Shown here in pieces: positions 27,401 to 36,153 of a DNA stretch of 64,000 nucleotides. Numbering within the stretch: position 1 is the first letter of the stretch; each line of letters begins with the position of its first letter. The notes beneath the pieces were generated by a model. That model saw only the letters and a list, made by a program, of their open reading frames with translations, made no database searches and had not been told where the DNA came from. The DNA is taken from positions 186,001-250,000 of the forward strand of contig NZ_JAUSUV010000004.1 in the NCBI RefSeq assembly GCF_030814315.1, in the 5' to 3' direction. A program made the translations under genes and the position numbers. Source of the DNA: Croceifilum oryzae. Its GTDB lineage: Bacteria > Bacillota > Bacilli > Thermoactinomycetales > Thermoactinomycetaceae.

Positions 27401-30400
27401 GGAGCAGATGTTGAGGTAGAGGAATTACGTCAAGAAATGTTGGAGTCTTTCCCTAGCTATATGATTCCTGGATATTTCATCGCTCTAGAAGAGTTGCCTC
27501 TATCACCAACAGGAAAGGTAGATCGCAAAAAGCTTCTATCTTATGAGATTCAAGAAGATGTGGTAGAGATAAAAGAACCACGCACAGCAATCGAGAAAGA
27601 GTTAGTAGCTATTTGGGGAGCGGTATTGAATCGAGATTCGGGTAGCATCAGTATCGATTCAAACTTTTTCTCTCTAGGTGGACACTCCTTACTTGCGATT
27701 CAAGTGGTGAATCAAATAAAACGAGTGTGGGATGTGAAGCTGGAGATTAAAGAAATCTTCTTGTCGCCCACTCTATGCGATATGGCACAGCTCATCGAGC
27801 AGAAGATTGAGACGCAAACAAATCCAAGAGAAAATAAGATTACGAGAGTCGAAGAAAAAGAGACTTATGCCCTTTCTCATGCTCAAAAAAGGCTATGGTT
27901 CTTATATCAATATCATCCATCCAGTCGTGTTTATGACGTTCCGATGCTTTTGCAAACACAAGAAAAGATTGATCACGAATATCTAAAACAAGCGATTGAG
28001 TTATTATGTATTCGTCATGATAGCTTGCGTACGGTTTTCGTCGAAGTAGACGGAGAGCCAAGACAGCAGATCTTGGAGCAGAGCCAATTTGCATGGGATG
28101 TCAAAGATCTTACACATGTAAATGAGGCAGGCCAACAAGAGCAAGTAAAAGAGTATATTCGCTGGAGTGAACAAGAACCATTTAATCTCAGTACAGGTCC
28201 GCTTATGCGCGTGATTTTGTTCCAGCTTTCGAACCAATATCAGCTTTATTTCAATTTCCATCATATTATTACCGATGGTTGGAGTATTGAGCGCTTCTTA
28301 CACGAGCTAAAAGAACAGTACGAAGCATTGCTGGAAAATCGTCCGGCGAAGTTATATTCTCTTCCGATTCGCTATGTTGATTATGCAGAACACCAAGCGC
28401 TGGCAAAGGAACATGGCTGGGAGAAAGAGGAGCAGTATTGGTTGGAACAATTAGGTGGATCGTTGCCTGTATTAGAACTGCCAACTGATTATCCACGTCC
28501 AGAGATTCAAACATTTGATGGAGCGATCATCCATCGAGAGATTTCACCGGGACTAGCTAACCAATTAGCCGAAATGTGTCAAGAAGAGAACGTTTCGATG
28601 TATATGCTGCTATTAACGGGATATCAAAAGTTGCTTCATTATCTAGCTGGACAAAGCGATATTATTGTCGGGACACCAACTGCTGGACGTGATGAGGAAG
28701 AGTTAGAAAATGTTCAAGGATTCTTTGTTAATACGATAGCCATTCGTACTCAGTTTGCAGGAATTACGAACTTACAGCAATTGCTCCAGTATGTGAAACA
28801 GCAATGCTTAGATGCGTTTGAACACCAAGCCTATCCATTTGATCAGCTCATTGAGAAATTAGATTTGGAACGGGATTCCAGTCGTACTCCAATCTTCTCT
28901 ACGATGTTTGCGTATCAGGCGAAAAAGGTCGGGGGAGAGTGGTATACCGATGTACCGCTTGAGGATCATCAAAACAGTAAGTTCGATCTTTCGCTATCGG
29001 TAATTGAGGAAGAGACTGGATTCAAAATTGTGTTTGAATATAATACAAATATCTTCAAAGCAGATACAATTGAACGGTTTACTGATTCTTTCCTCCAAGT
29101 GTTACGATGTTTCGTCGATCAGCGTCACACTCCATTTGAGCAACTCTATCTATTGCCGGAATTCGAAGAAAAATGGCTCCAGCAAGTGAATCAAACGCAA
29201 GCCGTTGTTCCGGATATCACGCTCTCTGAGATGTTTACAGAGCAAGTGAAACAACATGGTGATTCGATTGCCCTATCCATGGGGGATGTGGAGATTACCT
29301 ATCAGGAGTTGGATCAACGCACCAATCAGATCGCGCAATTGCTTCAATCCAGAGGAGTTCAAAGTCAGCAAAAAGTGGTTATTTTGTTAGAACGCAGTAT
29401 CGATACGGTACTTTCCCTACTAGGGATCTTAAAAGCGGGTGCGATTTATGTCCCAGTGGACCCCGCTTATCCCGAAGAGCGTGTAAAATATATGATCGAG
29501 GATAGCCAGGCGCAAGCAATTATTACGCGTGAACGTTATCGCTCGCTCATTGAGAAGCCAACCATTGAAATCATTGATATTATGGAGATTGATCGACAAT
29601 CCACAGAGCCGGTTGATTGTAAGGTATCAGCAGATGATTTGGCTTACATGATCTATACATCAGGATCAACTGGAAAGCCAAAAGGGACCCTTCTACGACA
29701 TCGTGGGGTGATCAGCCTTATTTTGCAACACCAAACGGTTCTTAGTTTGAGCTCGGCTGACACGTGCCTACAATTTTCTTCGTACAGTTTTGATGCTTCG
29801 GTAGAGGATACCTTGCCGGCTCTCTTAACAGGTGCGAGATTGCATATGCTGACAGAGGAGGAAAGAACGTCTCCAGAAGCATTTATTGACGTTTCTGAAC
29901 GAGTAAAAGCGAGTAAATGTACGATTCCAACAGCCTCTTTTCAGCAGTTTGTGTATTTCTTATCTGAGGAAAATGTTTGTCGACTCAGTCATATGCGACA
30001 CATTTTGGTCGGTGGAGAAGCACTCCCTGTAGAGGTAGCACGTTCTTTCCAAGAAAAAGTGAAGGACCGTTTTACGCTCTGGAATGCATATGGTCCTACA
30101 GAGGCGACTGTCGATGCTACATGGTATAAAGTGCAAGGTAAGATTGCCGATCATGTTCGGGTGATCCCGATTGGCAAGCCGATCCACAATACAAAGATTC
30201 ATATTTTGAATCAGTATGGTCAGCCTTGTCCATTTAGGACAAGAGGTGAGATCTACATCGAGAGTATTGGACTGGCTGTCGGTTATTGGAATCAACCAGA
30301 GAAAACAGCAGCCGCTTTTGTACCTCATCCATTCTCTGATGATCCAGAAGCGAGATTATATCGCTCGGGTGACTTAGGGCGTTGGCTGCCATGTGGGAAC

Positions 30401-32239
30401 GTCGAGTATATGGGGCGAAAAGATGATCAGGTGAAAGTACGGGGATATCGCATCGAATTAGGTGAGATTGAGTCTACGTTGCACCAGCACCCTTCGATTG
30501 TAGAAGCAGTTGTTCTGGCGCCGTATAAAGGACAAGTTCGAGAGCTGATTGCATACTATACAACCGGTAGTGGGGAAGTAGTGGTGGCAGATGAGTTGCG
30601 GAAGTATGTTGCCAATACATTACCGAACTACATGATTCCTAGTCATTTCTATCATCTAGATCAATTACCGATTACTGCGGGTAGCAAAGTAGACCGTAAA
30701 AAGCTACTTTCCTATCAGCCAGCGGAATCAAAACGAGAAATCGTGTACCCATCGACAGAGATTGAGAAGAGAATCGCCCAAGTGTGGTCAGAAGTATTAG
30801 AAGTAGGACAAGTAGGGATCCATGATGATTTCTTTGAACTTGGAGGGCACTCTCTACGAATTATGCCTGCGCTACTACAATTGAAACCGCACTATCCAAT
30901 ACTGGTTATTCAAGACTTTTTCCTCTACCGCACAGTCGAGGCAATGGCTGCCTATATCGAGCGGGAACAATCTGAAAAAGCAATTGTAGACGTTAAAGCT
31001 TCTATTGAAGTTTCTAAGGATCAACAGGAAGAAAGAGTCATAGAGAGACCTAAGTTAGATTCTATCGTGCTACGAGAAAAACAAGATCCTCAAGCTGTAT
31101 TCTTAACTGGAGCGACCGGCTTCTTAGGGGCTCATATCTTGCATGACCTGATCCAAGCGACGGAGGCAACCGTCTATTGCTTGGTGCGAGCCGATGACGA
31201 AGCGAAGGGTTTGGACAGACTGAAATCTACGATGGAGTTTTACTTTGGTAACCAAGATACTTCTGTAGTTGGGAGTCGTGTACATGCTGTGTCGGGCGAT
31301 CTTAGTTTCGATGACTTAGGGATAACGGATGAGATCAAACATCGTTTAACTCATGTGGATACCGTCATTCATTGTGGAGCGGATGTCAGACATTACGGCG
31401 AAGAACAGCAGTTCCAAGCGGTGAATGTTAGTTCCACAGAATCCTTGATTAAACTATGTACTCAATGGCAAGCACGCTTTCACTATGTGTCTACGCTCAG
31501 TATTGTTGGACATAAGGCAAGTGATCCGGCGAAATGGTCCTTTACAGAGCATGATTTTGATCGTGGACAAAACATTGAGAATGTATATGTGAAGAGTAAA
31601 TTTGAAGCGGAACGCTTGGTGAAAGAAGCAGGTAATAAAGGATTGCCTGTGACGATCCACCGCGTCGGGAATCTCGTCGCTCATTCCGAGACCGGACAAT
31701 TCCAGCGTAATATTCATCAAAATGCTTTTTATCGCTTTATCAAGGCGACTCTGATACTAGGAGCTATTCCACCGATTACAAGTGATATCGACTTGACACC
31801 GATTAACTATTGTAGCCAAGCATTGGTTTACTTAACTCGCTTTAAGGAGACCATCGGAGAAACGTTCCATCTATGTAATCCGGCTCTAGCAAGTGGGGAA
31901 AGCTATATCAAAGACCTCCAATCTTTTGGATACAACATCCAAACAGTGGAACCAGAGAGATTCTTTGAGCGGATCTTCCGTTCGTCCCTGACTTCCGAGC
32001 AACAAGAAGCCGTCGAGCTCATGATGCCTCAATTGGAGGGCGGAAAAGGAGGCGGCGGACAAGTCTACATCGATTGTGAACGAACCCAAGCTTTTTTAGC
32101 CGATTCAGAGATTCAATGTGCAAAACCAAATGAACTTTTCGTTCACTTACTACTGGACTACGGGGTGAAAGTAGGATTCTTCCCATCTACCAATAAAGAA
32201 GCTTTGTTTATTGAGCGAGAAGTTGTCATGAAAAGATAA
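21494..32239 (+). CDS. Three-module NRPS with terminal thioester reductase
   Basis: A 3581-aa synthetase with domain order C-A-T-C-A-T-C-A-T-R. Approximate residues: C1 10-440 (HHIIYDG), A1 460-950 (YTSGSTGKPKG), T1 975-1040 (GGHSLLA), C2 1060-1490 (HHIITDG), A2 1520-2000, T2 2030-2100, C3 2115-2540 (HHIITDG), A3 2570-3060, T3 3085-3150 (GGHSLRI), R 3195-3570 (LTGATGFLG, YVKSK). Specificity residues read by alignment to GrsA are roughly DTQHWGSVT, DAGLLGVVA and DAETLGAVD. They do not name substrates safely; A3 resembles codes for basic residues. An N-terminal C domain suggests an acyl or upstream-peptide donor. The reductase predicts release as an aldehyde or alcohol. No epimerase domain, no transporter and no phosphopantetheinyl transferase are adjacent. 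Confidence 0.93.
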   Translation: MSELGGCATTSGQKGLWMIHELDKQEDPYRELTRFRIHGELHVPTLKKALYEVVKRHSALRAKFTTAGLIPKQVIGSEIELPFLFHDLCSYQSEAKEVFINQKLDDSLRASMNLQEPPLFRIQLFQIEEREFLFDLVIHHIIYDGASMSLLLRELWWIYDQIVSNKKINLPEAVSCTEVVEQIEGDPTLYAEAKKYWLNKIHLPEVNVTFPADFMTKKISDKGKNIRIPMDSELFMQVREFSRDHNTSVYRVMLAAYGVLLSQFTNQEDIFVGMPMNLRSDEMKDVFGYFVNVMPVKMEMSRQQTFLELLAHVDQNVKDAIRYKQYPFNELVMELNPDRNASNLIYSTSFNMVHIPKVRLSGLEVDEVSGAKDRCPNDMSWFLLREEDRVWFEVSYKEDLYSEDSVQNLIRRYHHILRVLIGNAAEEIAKVDLLLTEDHELINQVNATDAWYPQMTIPERFCEQVKLYGDFIALSMGEKQLTYNQLDQLTNQVAQFLQMKKITQGQKVAILLERSIETVVSLLGILKAGAVYVPIDTEYPKDRIQYMLQNSEAVAVISRNEYRELLGEMSIHFIDVNEFTNASVEPVQISAQPDDLAYMIYTSGSTGKPKGVLVRHGGVLNLAEWERNVYDIQLSQCRLQFATYSFDTSVQDTFSALLNGARLHLLTDEERRSPELLLEVAERLEATKIHFPTAFFQQFVHYLTEEVLNRLQLKQIWVGGEALPVEVARNFRKRVGDRITLINSYGPTEATVTTTAFNICEDIAASDRSVPIGKPIHNIKKYILNAYGQLCPIGVMGELYIGGKGLAVGYWNLLDKTSEAFVPHPFSIDPSEVLYRTGDLVRWLPDGNIEYMGRKDNQVKVRGFRIELGEIESALLQHPAIAEAAVVAPYHGHVRELVTYYTKKSGVEVSSEELRQYVMKSLPSYMVPGYFVALAELPLSPTGKLDRKKLLSYPLELEQEQELESIQKPRTEVEKKLVEIWASVLARKADSIHIQSDFFSIGGHSLLAIQVVNQIRQRWSVKVEMKEFFLHSTVKGLARIIELKVKEERSNDEIKLIPLAPEKEWYELSHAQKRLWFLHKFDLSSRVYDLPMHLRLKGIVDPEAVKLAIDSLSERHESLRTLFIEVDGEPKQKILPQSHFAWEAKDMTGLASEEQIQKIKAHIADNDATPFDLSEGPLARFILFQLSSDEAYLYLNLHHIITDGWSMDLFLQELEEQVFAIKENRTANLKPISIRYVDYAEWQLHEMSEANGDEDEQYWLDQLQGTLPILDLPMDYPRPEVQTFDGAMVKQIIPATWISRLKEISRQENVSMYMLFLASYKKMLHDLSAQQDIIVGTPVAGRDRSELEVVQGFFVNTLAIRTPFAGIETLQQLLQQVKQQCLDAFDHQSYPFDRLVERLSIDRDPSRTPIFTVMFSYQVNQYNRLSDWYKVLPLEDFDISKFDLTLFVSEQGEEIEVGFEYNTSLFKEETMTRFMGYFLEVLKAWDEMKSLPFRMLDLRTTFEQALEHHVNSTDVKVQMVTIAERFQEQVERFPDAIALKMGEKSLTYRELDLYSNQVAQTLKKSCIGMQEKVAILLDRSMETVVSLLGVLKAGAVYVPVDPEYPQDRIQYMLEDSGANAVITNAQYVSLLGDLSIQAINIEMVKEVSTEPLALDLTPDDFAYVIYTSGSTGRPKGTQLGQRGVINLAEWYRQEHGIRAGEIVLQFASFSFDASVGETFGALLNGAQLYFLSDEERRSPETLIELVTRIHPSLVLLPTALFQQLMHVLSSEQLAGLKSLKHLLVGGEALPVDAVRAWQKQMDDRPFLFNVYGPTEATVAATSYLIDQPVEKHETNIPIGKPLYNTKIYLLDEQGQACPVGAIGEICIESIGLAAGYLNQPEKTAEAFVPHPLFPEKTIYRSGDLARFRTDGNIEYMGRKDDQVKVRGYRIELGEIESALLQHSSISEAVVVAPYRGSVRELVAYYTMVSGADVEVEELRQEMLESFPSYMIPGYFIALEELPLSPTGKVDRKKLLSYEIQEDVVEIKEPRTAIEKELVAIWGAVLNRDSGSISIDSNFFSLGGHSLLAIQVVNQIKRVWDVKLEIKEIFLSPTLCDMAQLIEQKIETQTNPRENKITRVEEKETYALSHAQKRLWFLYQYHPSSRVYDVPMLLQTQEKIDHEYLKQAIELLCIRHDSLRTVFVEVDGEPRQQILEQSQFAWDVKDLTHVNEAGQQEQVKEYIRWSEQEPFNLSTGPLMRVILFQLSNQYQLYFNFHHIITDGWSIERFLHELKEQYEALLENRPAKLYSLPIRYVDYAEHQALAKEHGWEKEEQYWLEQLGGSLPVLELPTDYPRPEIQTFDGAIIHREISPGLANQLAEMCQEENVSMYMLLLTGYQKLLHYLAGQSDIIVGTPTAGRDEEELENVQGFFVNTIAIRTQFAGITNLQQLLQYVKQQCLDAFEHQAYPFDQLIEKLDLERDSSRTPIFSTMFAYQAKKVGGEWYTDVPLEDHQNSKFDLSLSVIEEETGFKIVFEYNTNIFKADTIERFTDSFLQVLRCFVDQRHTPFEQLYLLPEFEEKWLQQVNQTQAVVPDITLSEMFTEQVKQHGDSIALSMGDVEITYQELDQRTNQIAQLLQSRGVQSQQKVVILLERSIDTVLSLLGILKAGAIYVPVDPAYPEERVKYMIEDSQAQAIITRERYRSLIEKPTIEIIDIMEIDRQSTEPVDCKVSADDLAYMIYTSGSTGKPKGTLLRHRGVISLILQHQTVLSLSSADTCLQFSSYSFDASVEDTLPALLTGARLHMLTEEERTSPEAFIDVSERVKASKCTIPTASFQQFVYFLSEENVCRLSHMRHILVGGEALPVEVARSFQEKVKDRFTLWNAYGPTEATVDATWYKVQGKIADHVRVIPIGKPIHNTKIHILNQYGQPCPFRTRGEIYIESIGLAVGYWNQPEKTAAAFVPHPFSDDPEARLYRSGDLGRWLPCGNVEYMGRKDDQVKVRGYRIELGEIESTLHQHPSIVEAVVLAPYKGQVRELIAYYTTGSGEVVVADELRKYVANTLPNYMIPSHFYHLDQLPITAGSKVDRKKLLSYQPAESKREIVYPSTEIEKRIAQVWSEVLEVGQVGIHDDFFELGGHSLRIMPALLQLKPHYPILVIQDFFLYRTVEAMAAYIEREQSEKAIVDVKASIEVSKDQQEERVIERPKLDSIVLREKQDPQAVFLTGATGFLGAHILHDLIQATEATVYCLVRADDEAKGLDRLKSTMEFYFGNQDTSVVGSRVHAVSGDLSFDDLGITDEIKHRLTHVDTVIHCGADVRHYGEEQQFQAVNVSSTESLIKLCTQWQARFHYVSTLSIVGHKASDPAKWSFTEHDFDRGQNIENVYVKSKFEAERLVKEAGNKGLPVTIHRVGNLVAHSETGQFQRNIHQNAFYRFIKATLILGAIPPITSDIDLTPINYCSQALVYLTRFKETIGETFHLCNPALASGESYIKDLQSFGYNIQTVEPERFFERIFRSSLTSEQQEAVELMMPQLEGGKGGGGQVYIDCERTQAFLADSEIQCAKPNELFVHLLLDYGVKVGFFPSTNKEALFIEREVVMKR

Positions 32240-32269
32240 TCATCCATTCGAATCAAGACCACCTGTCCT

Positions 32270-33003
32270 TGAACTGCACCCCAATTGTTGGATAAAAAAA
32301 CAACAGTTGGAGGTGTTTTTTTCTATTCAGTGGAGACAATATTAGAAGCTATACATGCCTATCTCGACGGAGTCGAGTCGTATAAGGACGTTGCTCAAAA
32401 GTATCAGGTAAACATTACTCAACTTAAAGAGTGGATAGCAAGATATAATGAGAACGGATACCAAGCGTTTCATAAATCATAAATGGAGACATTTGTACAA
32501 AATACAAGGGATTGACGCTTTCCAAACAAAACCTAGGGGGCGTCCAATCTTGAAAAAGAAAGAACAACAGAAGCAAGCGCAGAGTTCAGAAGAGGTATCA
32601 CAAGCGAAAATTGATCACAGAGACAAAGCTCAAGTAATTATGAATTAAGGCTCAACTACCCTGTAAAAGCTCTGTTGAAAATTGCTGGAATCACTCGTAG
32701 CACTTACTACTATTGGCTCAAGCAAATAACCGACCCGATAAATATAAAGAGAAGTGTTTAGTCCGCATGAAGAAATATTGTTCCTATCGAGGAAAAGTAG
32801 GTGAAATTGCCCCTAATATCCTAGCACGTAATTTCAAAGTATCTAAACCCCATCAGAAATGGGTTACAGATATGACAGAATTTCACCTACATGGTGAAAA
32901 GCTAAACAAAGAGGAATTACACAAATTATGTCCCACAAGGGGAATTGCCTTGATCATGCTATTATGGAAAACTTCTTTAGTTTACTAAAGGCTTTTTATT
33001 GAT
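32270..33003 (+). pseudogene. Decayed IS3-family (IS150-like) insertion sequence
   Basis: A left end resembling IS3-family termini begins near 32270 (TGAACTGCACCCCAATTGTT). OrfA remnants include an HTH part (YKDVAQKYQVNITQLKEWI) ending at 32482, then TKPRGRP in another frame. OrfB fragments include ITRSTYYYWL near 32688, then PHQKWVTDMTEFHLHGEKL near 32850. A frameshifted tail follows, reading CLDHAIMENFFSLLKAF, up to TGA at 33003. Most of the catalytic core is deleted. The right terminal repeat is not visible. It sits immediately downstream of the NRPS gene, consistent with past rearrangement. Confidence 0.8.
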
Positions 33004-33106
33004 GAGCTAATGGTAACAAAAAACTTAATATACAAATAATATATACTTATCAGAAAATTAATATTAGAATGAAAATAGAGGTTAATACATTCTAGGGGGA
33101 CTTAAA

Positions 33107-35374
33107 ATGAAAAAGCGCGCTTATGTCTCACTATTCATTGCCTTTATGTTGATGATCGCTCCTGTGTACTGCACTTGGGGGCAGTTTGTAAGTGGGAAGG
33201 TAAAGGTAAGCCAATCGCAAAAAAAGGCTCCTATGGAGAAGATCCCAGAGGTAACCGAATTACCATTAGACCACACAGCCACTCACCAACAAAAAACACA
33301 AGACTTATCGATACGCCCACCTCAAAAATCAACTGCTCCAACCAGCCGCGCTCAAGCTGACTATCCGATGTCTTACCTCATCACACTGAACCACAATGAT
33401 TTAATTAACCTACTAAGCACCATAACTTGGAACCAAATTCCAGACCTATTTGAGTTTAACCAAGACTCGTACCAATTTTATCGCGACTCAGAACGTGTTC
33501 AAGCCATTATAGATGCGCTCGGTCAAAAGGGCTCGCAGTTTACGAGCGGAAATCATCTCGGCATTCCTACTTTGGTAGAAGTGCTACGGTCAGGTTTTTT
33601 CTTAGGATTCTACCACACAGAGTTAAACTACTTGGATCAACGTGCTTTTCATGATCGTTGCTTGCCAGCGTTAAAATCAATCGCCCGTAATTCCAACTTT
33701 ACACTCGGAGCAACTGCACAAGATCAGGTTATTGCTTCATATGGAATGTTGATTGGGAATGCATCAAGCGATGTTGAGACTGTAAATATGGCTGTTCCGA
33801 TTCTCTCTCAATATCGAGCAAATATCAATGCCTATCTACCTCAATACTCCAAAGGAAATGCTGTTTACAATCTAATGAGCAACATTGATTTTGATTTAGA
33901 CACCTACATGTATGAAGAAAATGTTCCACCCAATCAAACGCCTTGGTTCGGAAAAATAAATCCGTTTATCGAAGAATTGGGCCAGTTTGCTCTACTGAAT
34001 AATCTTAATAAGGACAATGCCTGGTTGGTTAACAACGGGATTTATTATGTAAGCCGATTGGGAAAATTTCATAGTCAACCAAGCAGAGGAAACCAGATCA
34101 TTACAGCATCCATGAAGAAATATCCACAAAGTAGTGAGCCTTATCTAACTGCCGCTGTACAGATTAAGAATCTTTATAACAGTGTAGATGCAGATGGCAC
34201 GAAACTCAACTTGGACCAAATTTTAAATACCGCCAAACAATATTATTTACCAAAGTCATACACATTTGATAATGGATCTGTTGTATTTAAGACGGGTGGA
34301 CAGGTGACGGTAGAAAAAGTACTCCGCTTGTACTGGGCATCTAAAGAAGTAAAGTCGCAGTTTCATCGGGTACTCGGAAGAGACACTGAGATAGAGAAGG
34401 GCAATCCGGATGATATTTTGACCATTGTGATCTATAGTAGCCCGGACGAGTATAAAATGAATCGATTGTTATATGGATACAGTACAAATAACGGTGGTAT
34501 TTATATCGAATCAAAAGGTACTTTCTTCACGTATGAGCGAACACCCGCACAAAGTGTTTATTCTCTAGAGGAATTGTTTCGCCATGAAGTAACGCATTAT
34601 TTTCAAGGGCGATATTCGATTCCTGGCATGTTTGGCGAAGGTCCTTTCTACGAGGGAGAACGGTTGACTTGGTTTGAAGAGGGAAGCGCTGAGTTTTTCG
34701 CAGGATCTACCCGAACCACTGGAGTTCAGCCACGAAAAACGATTGTGAAACAGTTAGCTAAAAATCCAGCAGATCGCTTTACCGTTTCACAAACCTTGCA
34801 TGCAAAGTATGGATCGTGGGATTTTTATAACTATGCTTTTGCATTCCAATCCTATATGTATACCACATTTTTACCCATGTTAGATTACCTCAACAATTCA
34901 ATCTTCCGGAAAGATGTAAGCGCATACGATCGTTATATTGATCAGATGAGCCAAGACCCAAATCTAAATACAGCCTACCAAAATTACATGCAAAAACTAA
35001 TCAATCAAACAGACCAACTACCTACGCCGCATGTATCCGATATCTATTTGAGACAGCATCCCTATATGGACCGGAATCAGGTGTTCAATAAAATCAAATC
35101 GATCGGAAATCTGAGTAATGTTGTCACCCGTACGAATCAGTCTTATAATCTCAATACATTTACTCTTCGTGGAGCCTACACGTTATCTACTACCAAGGGT
35201 AAATCTCAAGATTGGACAGCAATGAATCAGCGAGTGGATCAAATGCTAGTCGATCTAAATAACCAATCTTGGAGTGGCTATAAAACGGTGACAGCTTATT
35301 TTGTCAACTATCGAATAAATAGCAAAAATCAAGCAGAGTTTGATGTGGTATTCCACGGGGTTTTATCAGATTAG
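33107..35374 (+). CDS. Secreted M9-family collagenase-like metalloprotease
   Basis: A 755-aa secreted zinc protease. A signal peptide covers about residues 1-26 (MKKRAYVSLFIAFMLMIAPV). A long helical activator-like region spans about 90-390. The peptidase part has HEVTHYFQGRY (zinc and catalytic motif near residue 493) and LTWFEEGSAEFFAGSTR, the downstream Glu ligand, as in bacterial collagenases. C-terminal PKD or collagen-binding domains seen in clostridial collagenases are absent. AGGGGGA precedes the ATG. It stands alone after the IS remnant and ends at a strong terminator. Confidence 0.85.
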   Translation: MKKRAYVSLFIAFMLMIAPVYCTWGQFVSGKVKVSQSQKKAPMEKIPEVTELPLDHTATHQQKTQDLSIRPPQKSTAPTSRAQADYPMSYLITLNHNDLINLLSTITWNQIPDLFEFNQDSYQFYRDSERVQAIIDALGQKGSQFTSGNHLGIPTLVEVLRSGFFLGFYHTELNYLDQRAFHDRCLPALKSIARNSNFTLGATAQDQVIASYGMLIGNASSDVETVNMAVPILSQYRANINAYLPQYSKGNAVYNLMSNIDFDLDTYMYEENVPPNQTPWFGKINPFIEELGQFALLNNLNKDNAWLVNNGIYYVSRLGKFHSQPSRGNQIITASMKKYPQSSEPYLTAAVQIKNLYNSVDADGTKLNLDQILNTAKQYYLPKSYTFDNGSVVFKTGGQVTVEKVLRLYWASKEVKSQFHRVLGRDTEIEKGNPDDILTIVIYSSPDEYKMNRLLYGYSTNNGGIYIESKGTFFTYERTPAQSVYSLEELFRHEVTHYFQGRYSIPGMFGEGPFYEGERLTWFEEGSAEFFAGSTRTTGVQPRKTIVKQLAKNPADRFTVSQTLHAKYGSWDFYNYAFAFQSYMYTTFLPMLDYLNNSIFRKDVSAYDRYIDQMSQDPNLNTAYQNYMQKLINQTDQLPTPHVSDIYLRQHPYMDRNQVFNKIKSIGNLSNVVTRTNQSYNLNTFTLRGAYTLSTTKGKSQDWTAMNQRVDQMLVDLNNQSWSGYKTVTAYFVNYRINSKNQAEFDVVFHGVLSD

Positions 35375-35387
35375 TATATCTCAAACA

Positions 35388-35423
35388 AACAAACCACTGG
35401 TCAGAGATGACCAGTGGTTTGTT
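35388..35423. terminator. Bidirectional terminator overlapping the lexA stop
   Basis: 35388-35403 (AACAAACCACTGGTCA) is a perfect inverted repeat of 35408-35423 with a 4-nt loop. It lies between the convergent collagenase and lexA genes, and the right arm reaches the lexA stop codon. Confidence 0.8.
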
Positions 35424-36057
35424 ACATAACTTCGCGAATTAAGCTAATCACTTTTCCGAGTACGGTTACCTGAGGGAGGCGAATCGGTTCTAGCTCATCA
35501 TTTTCGGGTTGTAGCCGAATGTGATCAGATTCTTTGTAAAACCTTTTAACGGTTGCCTCACCTTCATTCGTCATGGCCACAACAATCTCACCATTATTAG
35601 CCGTTTGCTGCCGGCGCACGACCACGTAATCTCCATTGAGAATACCTGCGTTAATCATACTATTTCCTTGAATGGATAGCAGGAATAACGGATCATCCAC
35701 GTTTTTCATTAGGCGTTTGGGTAATGGATAATATTCATCAATGTTTTCGATAGCCGTAATAGGGTCACCAGCTGTAACTTTCCCCAGTATCGGAATCATA
35801 ATCGTATCCTGAAGGGGAGTAGAAGACATTGCTTCCGTCTCTTCCTTCACCAATAACTCAATCGCACGTGGCTTTGTGGGATCACGCCGTATGAATCCTT
35901 TTTTCTCCAGCCTAGACAGGTGACCGTGAACAGTGGAGCTAGACGCAAGTCCTACAGCTTCACCGATCTCCCGTACGGAGGGTGGATATCCTTTTTCACG
36001 AACTTCTCTTTGTATGTAATCTAAAATAGCTTGTTGGCGAGAGGATAACTTGTTCAA
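35422..36057 (-). CDS. lexA: LexA SOS repressor
   Basis: A 211-aa LexA. The N-terminal winged helix includes [11 protein letters not shown] and [17 protein letters not shown]. The autocleavage bond is A96-G97 (KVTAGDP), with the S133/K171 catalytic dyad (GNSM and ATVKRF). The open frame runs upstream to 36147, but the family start (NKLSSRQQ) matches a TTG at 36057 preceded by AAGGGGGA. The tyrosine recombinase gene lies 96 nt upstream on the same strand. No clear SOS box with a 4-nt spacer was found upstream. Confidence 0.93.
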   Translation of the reverse strand: MNKLSSRQQAILDYIQREVREKGYPPSVREIGEAVGLASSSTVHGHLSRLEKKGFIRRDPTKPRAIELLVKEETEAMSSTPLQDTIMIPILGKVTAGDPITAIENIDEYYPLPKRLMKNVDDPLFLLSIQGNSMINAGILNGDYVVVRRQQTANNGEIVVAMTNEGEATVKRFYKESDHIRLQPENDELEPIRLPQVTVLGKVISLIREVM

Positions 36058-36153
36058 AACTCTCGTCCCCCTTGTTTTTCCTGATTTCATTATCCATAGT
36101 ATACATGAAAATAGGGATGAGAACAAACATAGGTTCGTTATTTTCATCTGAAA

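Noticed and set aside
27075-28514. Minus-strand open frames inside the NRPS gene
   Set aside because: They are shadows of repeated A and C domain codons with no ribosome binding sites.
36110-36140. Possible LexA box upstream of lexA
   Set aside because: GAAC and GTTC half-sites are present but 8 nt apart, not the 4 nt of the Bacillus consensus.
36058-36147. Upstream extension of LexA
   Set aside because: The family begins at [11 protein letters not shown] 36057 has a good ribosome binding site.
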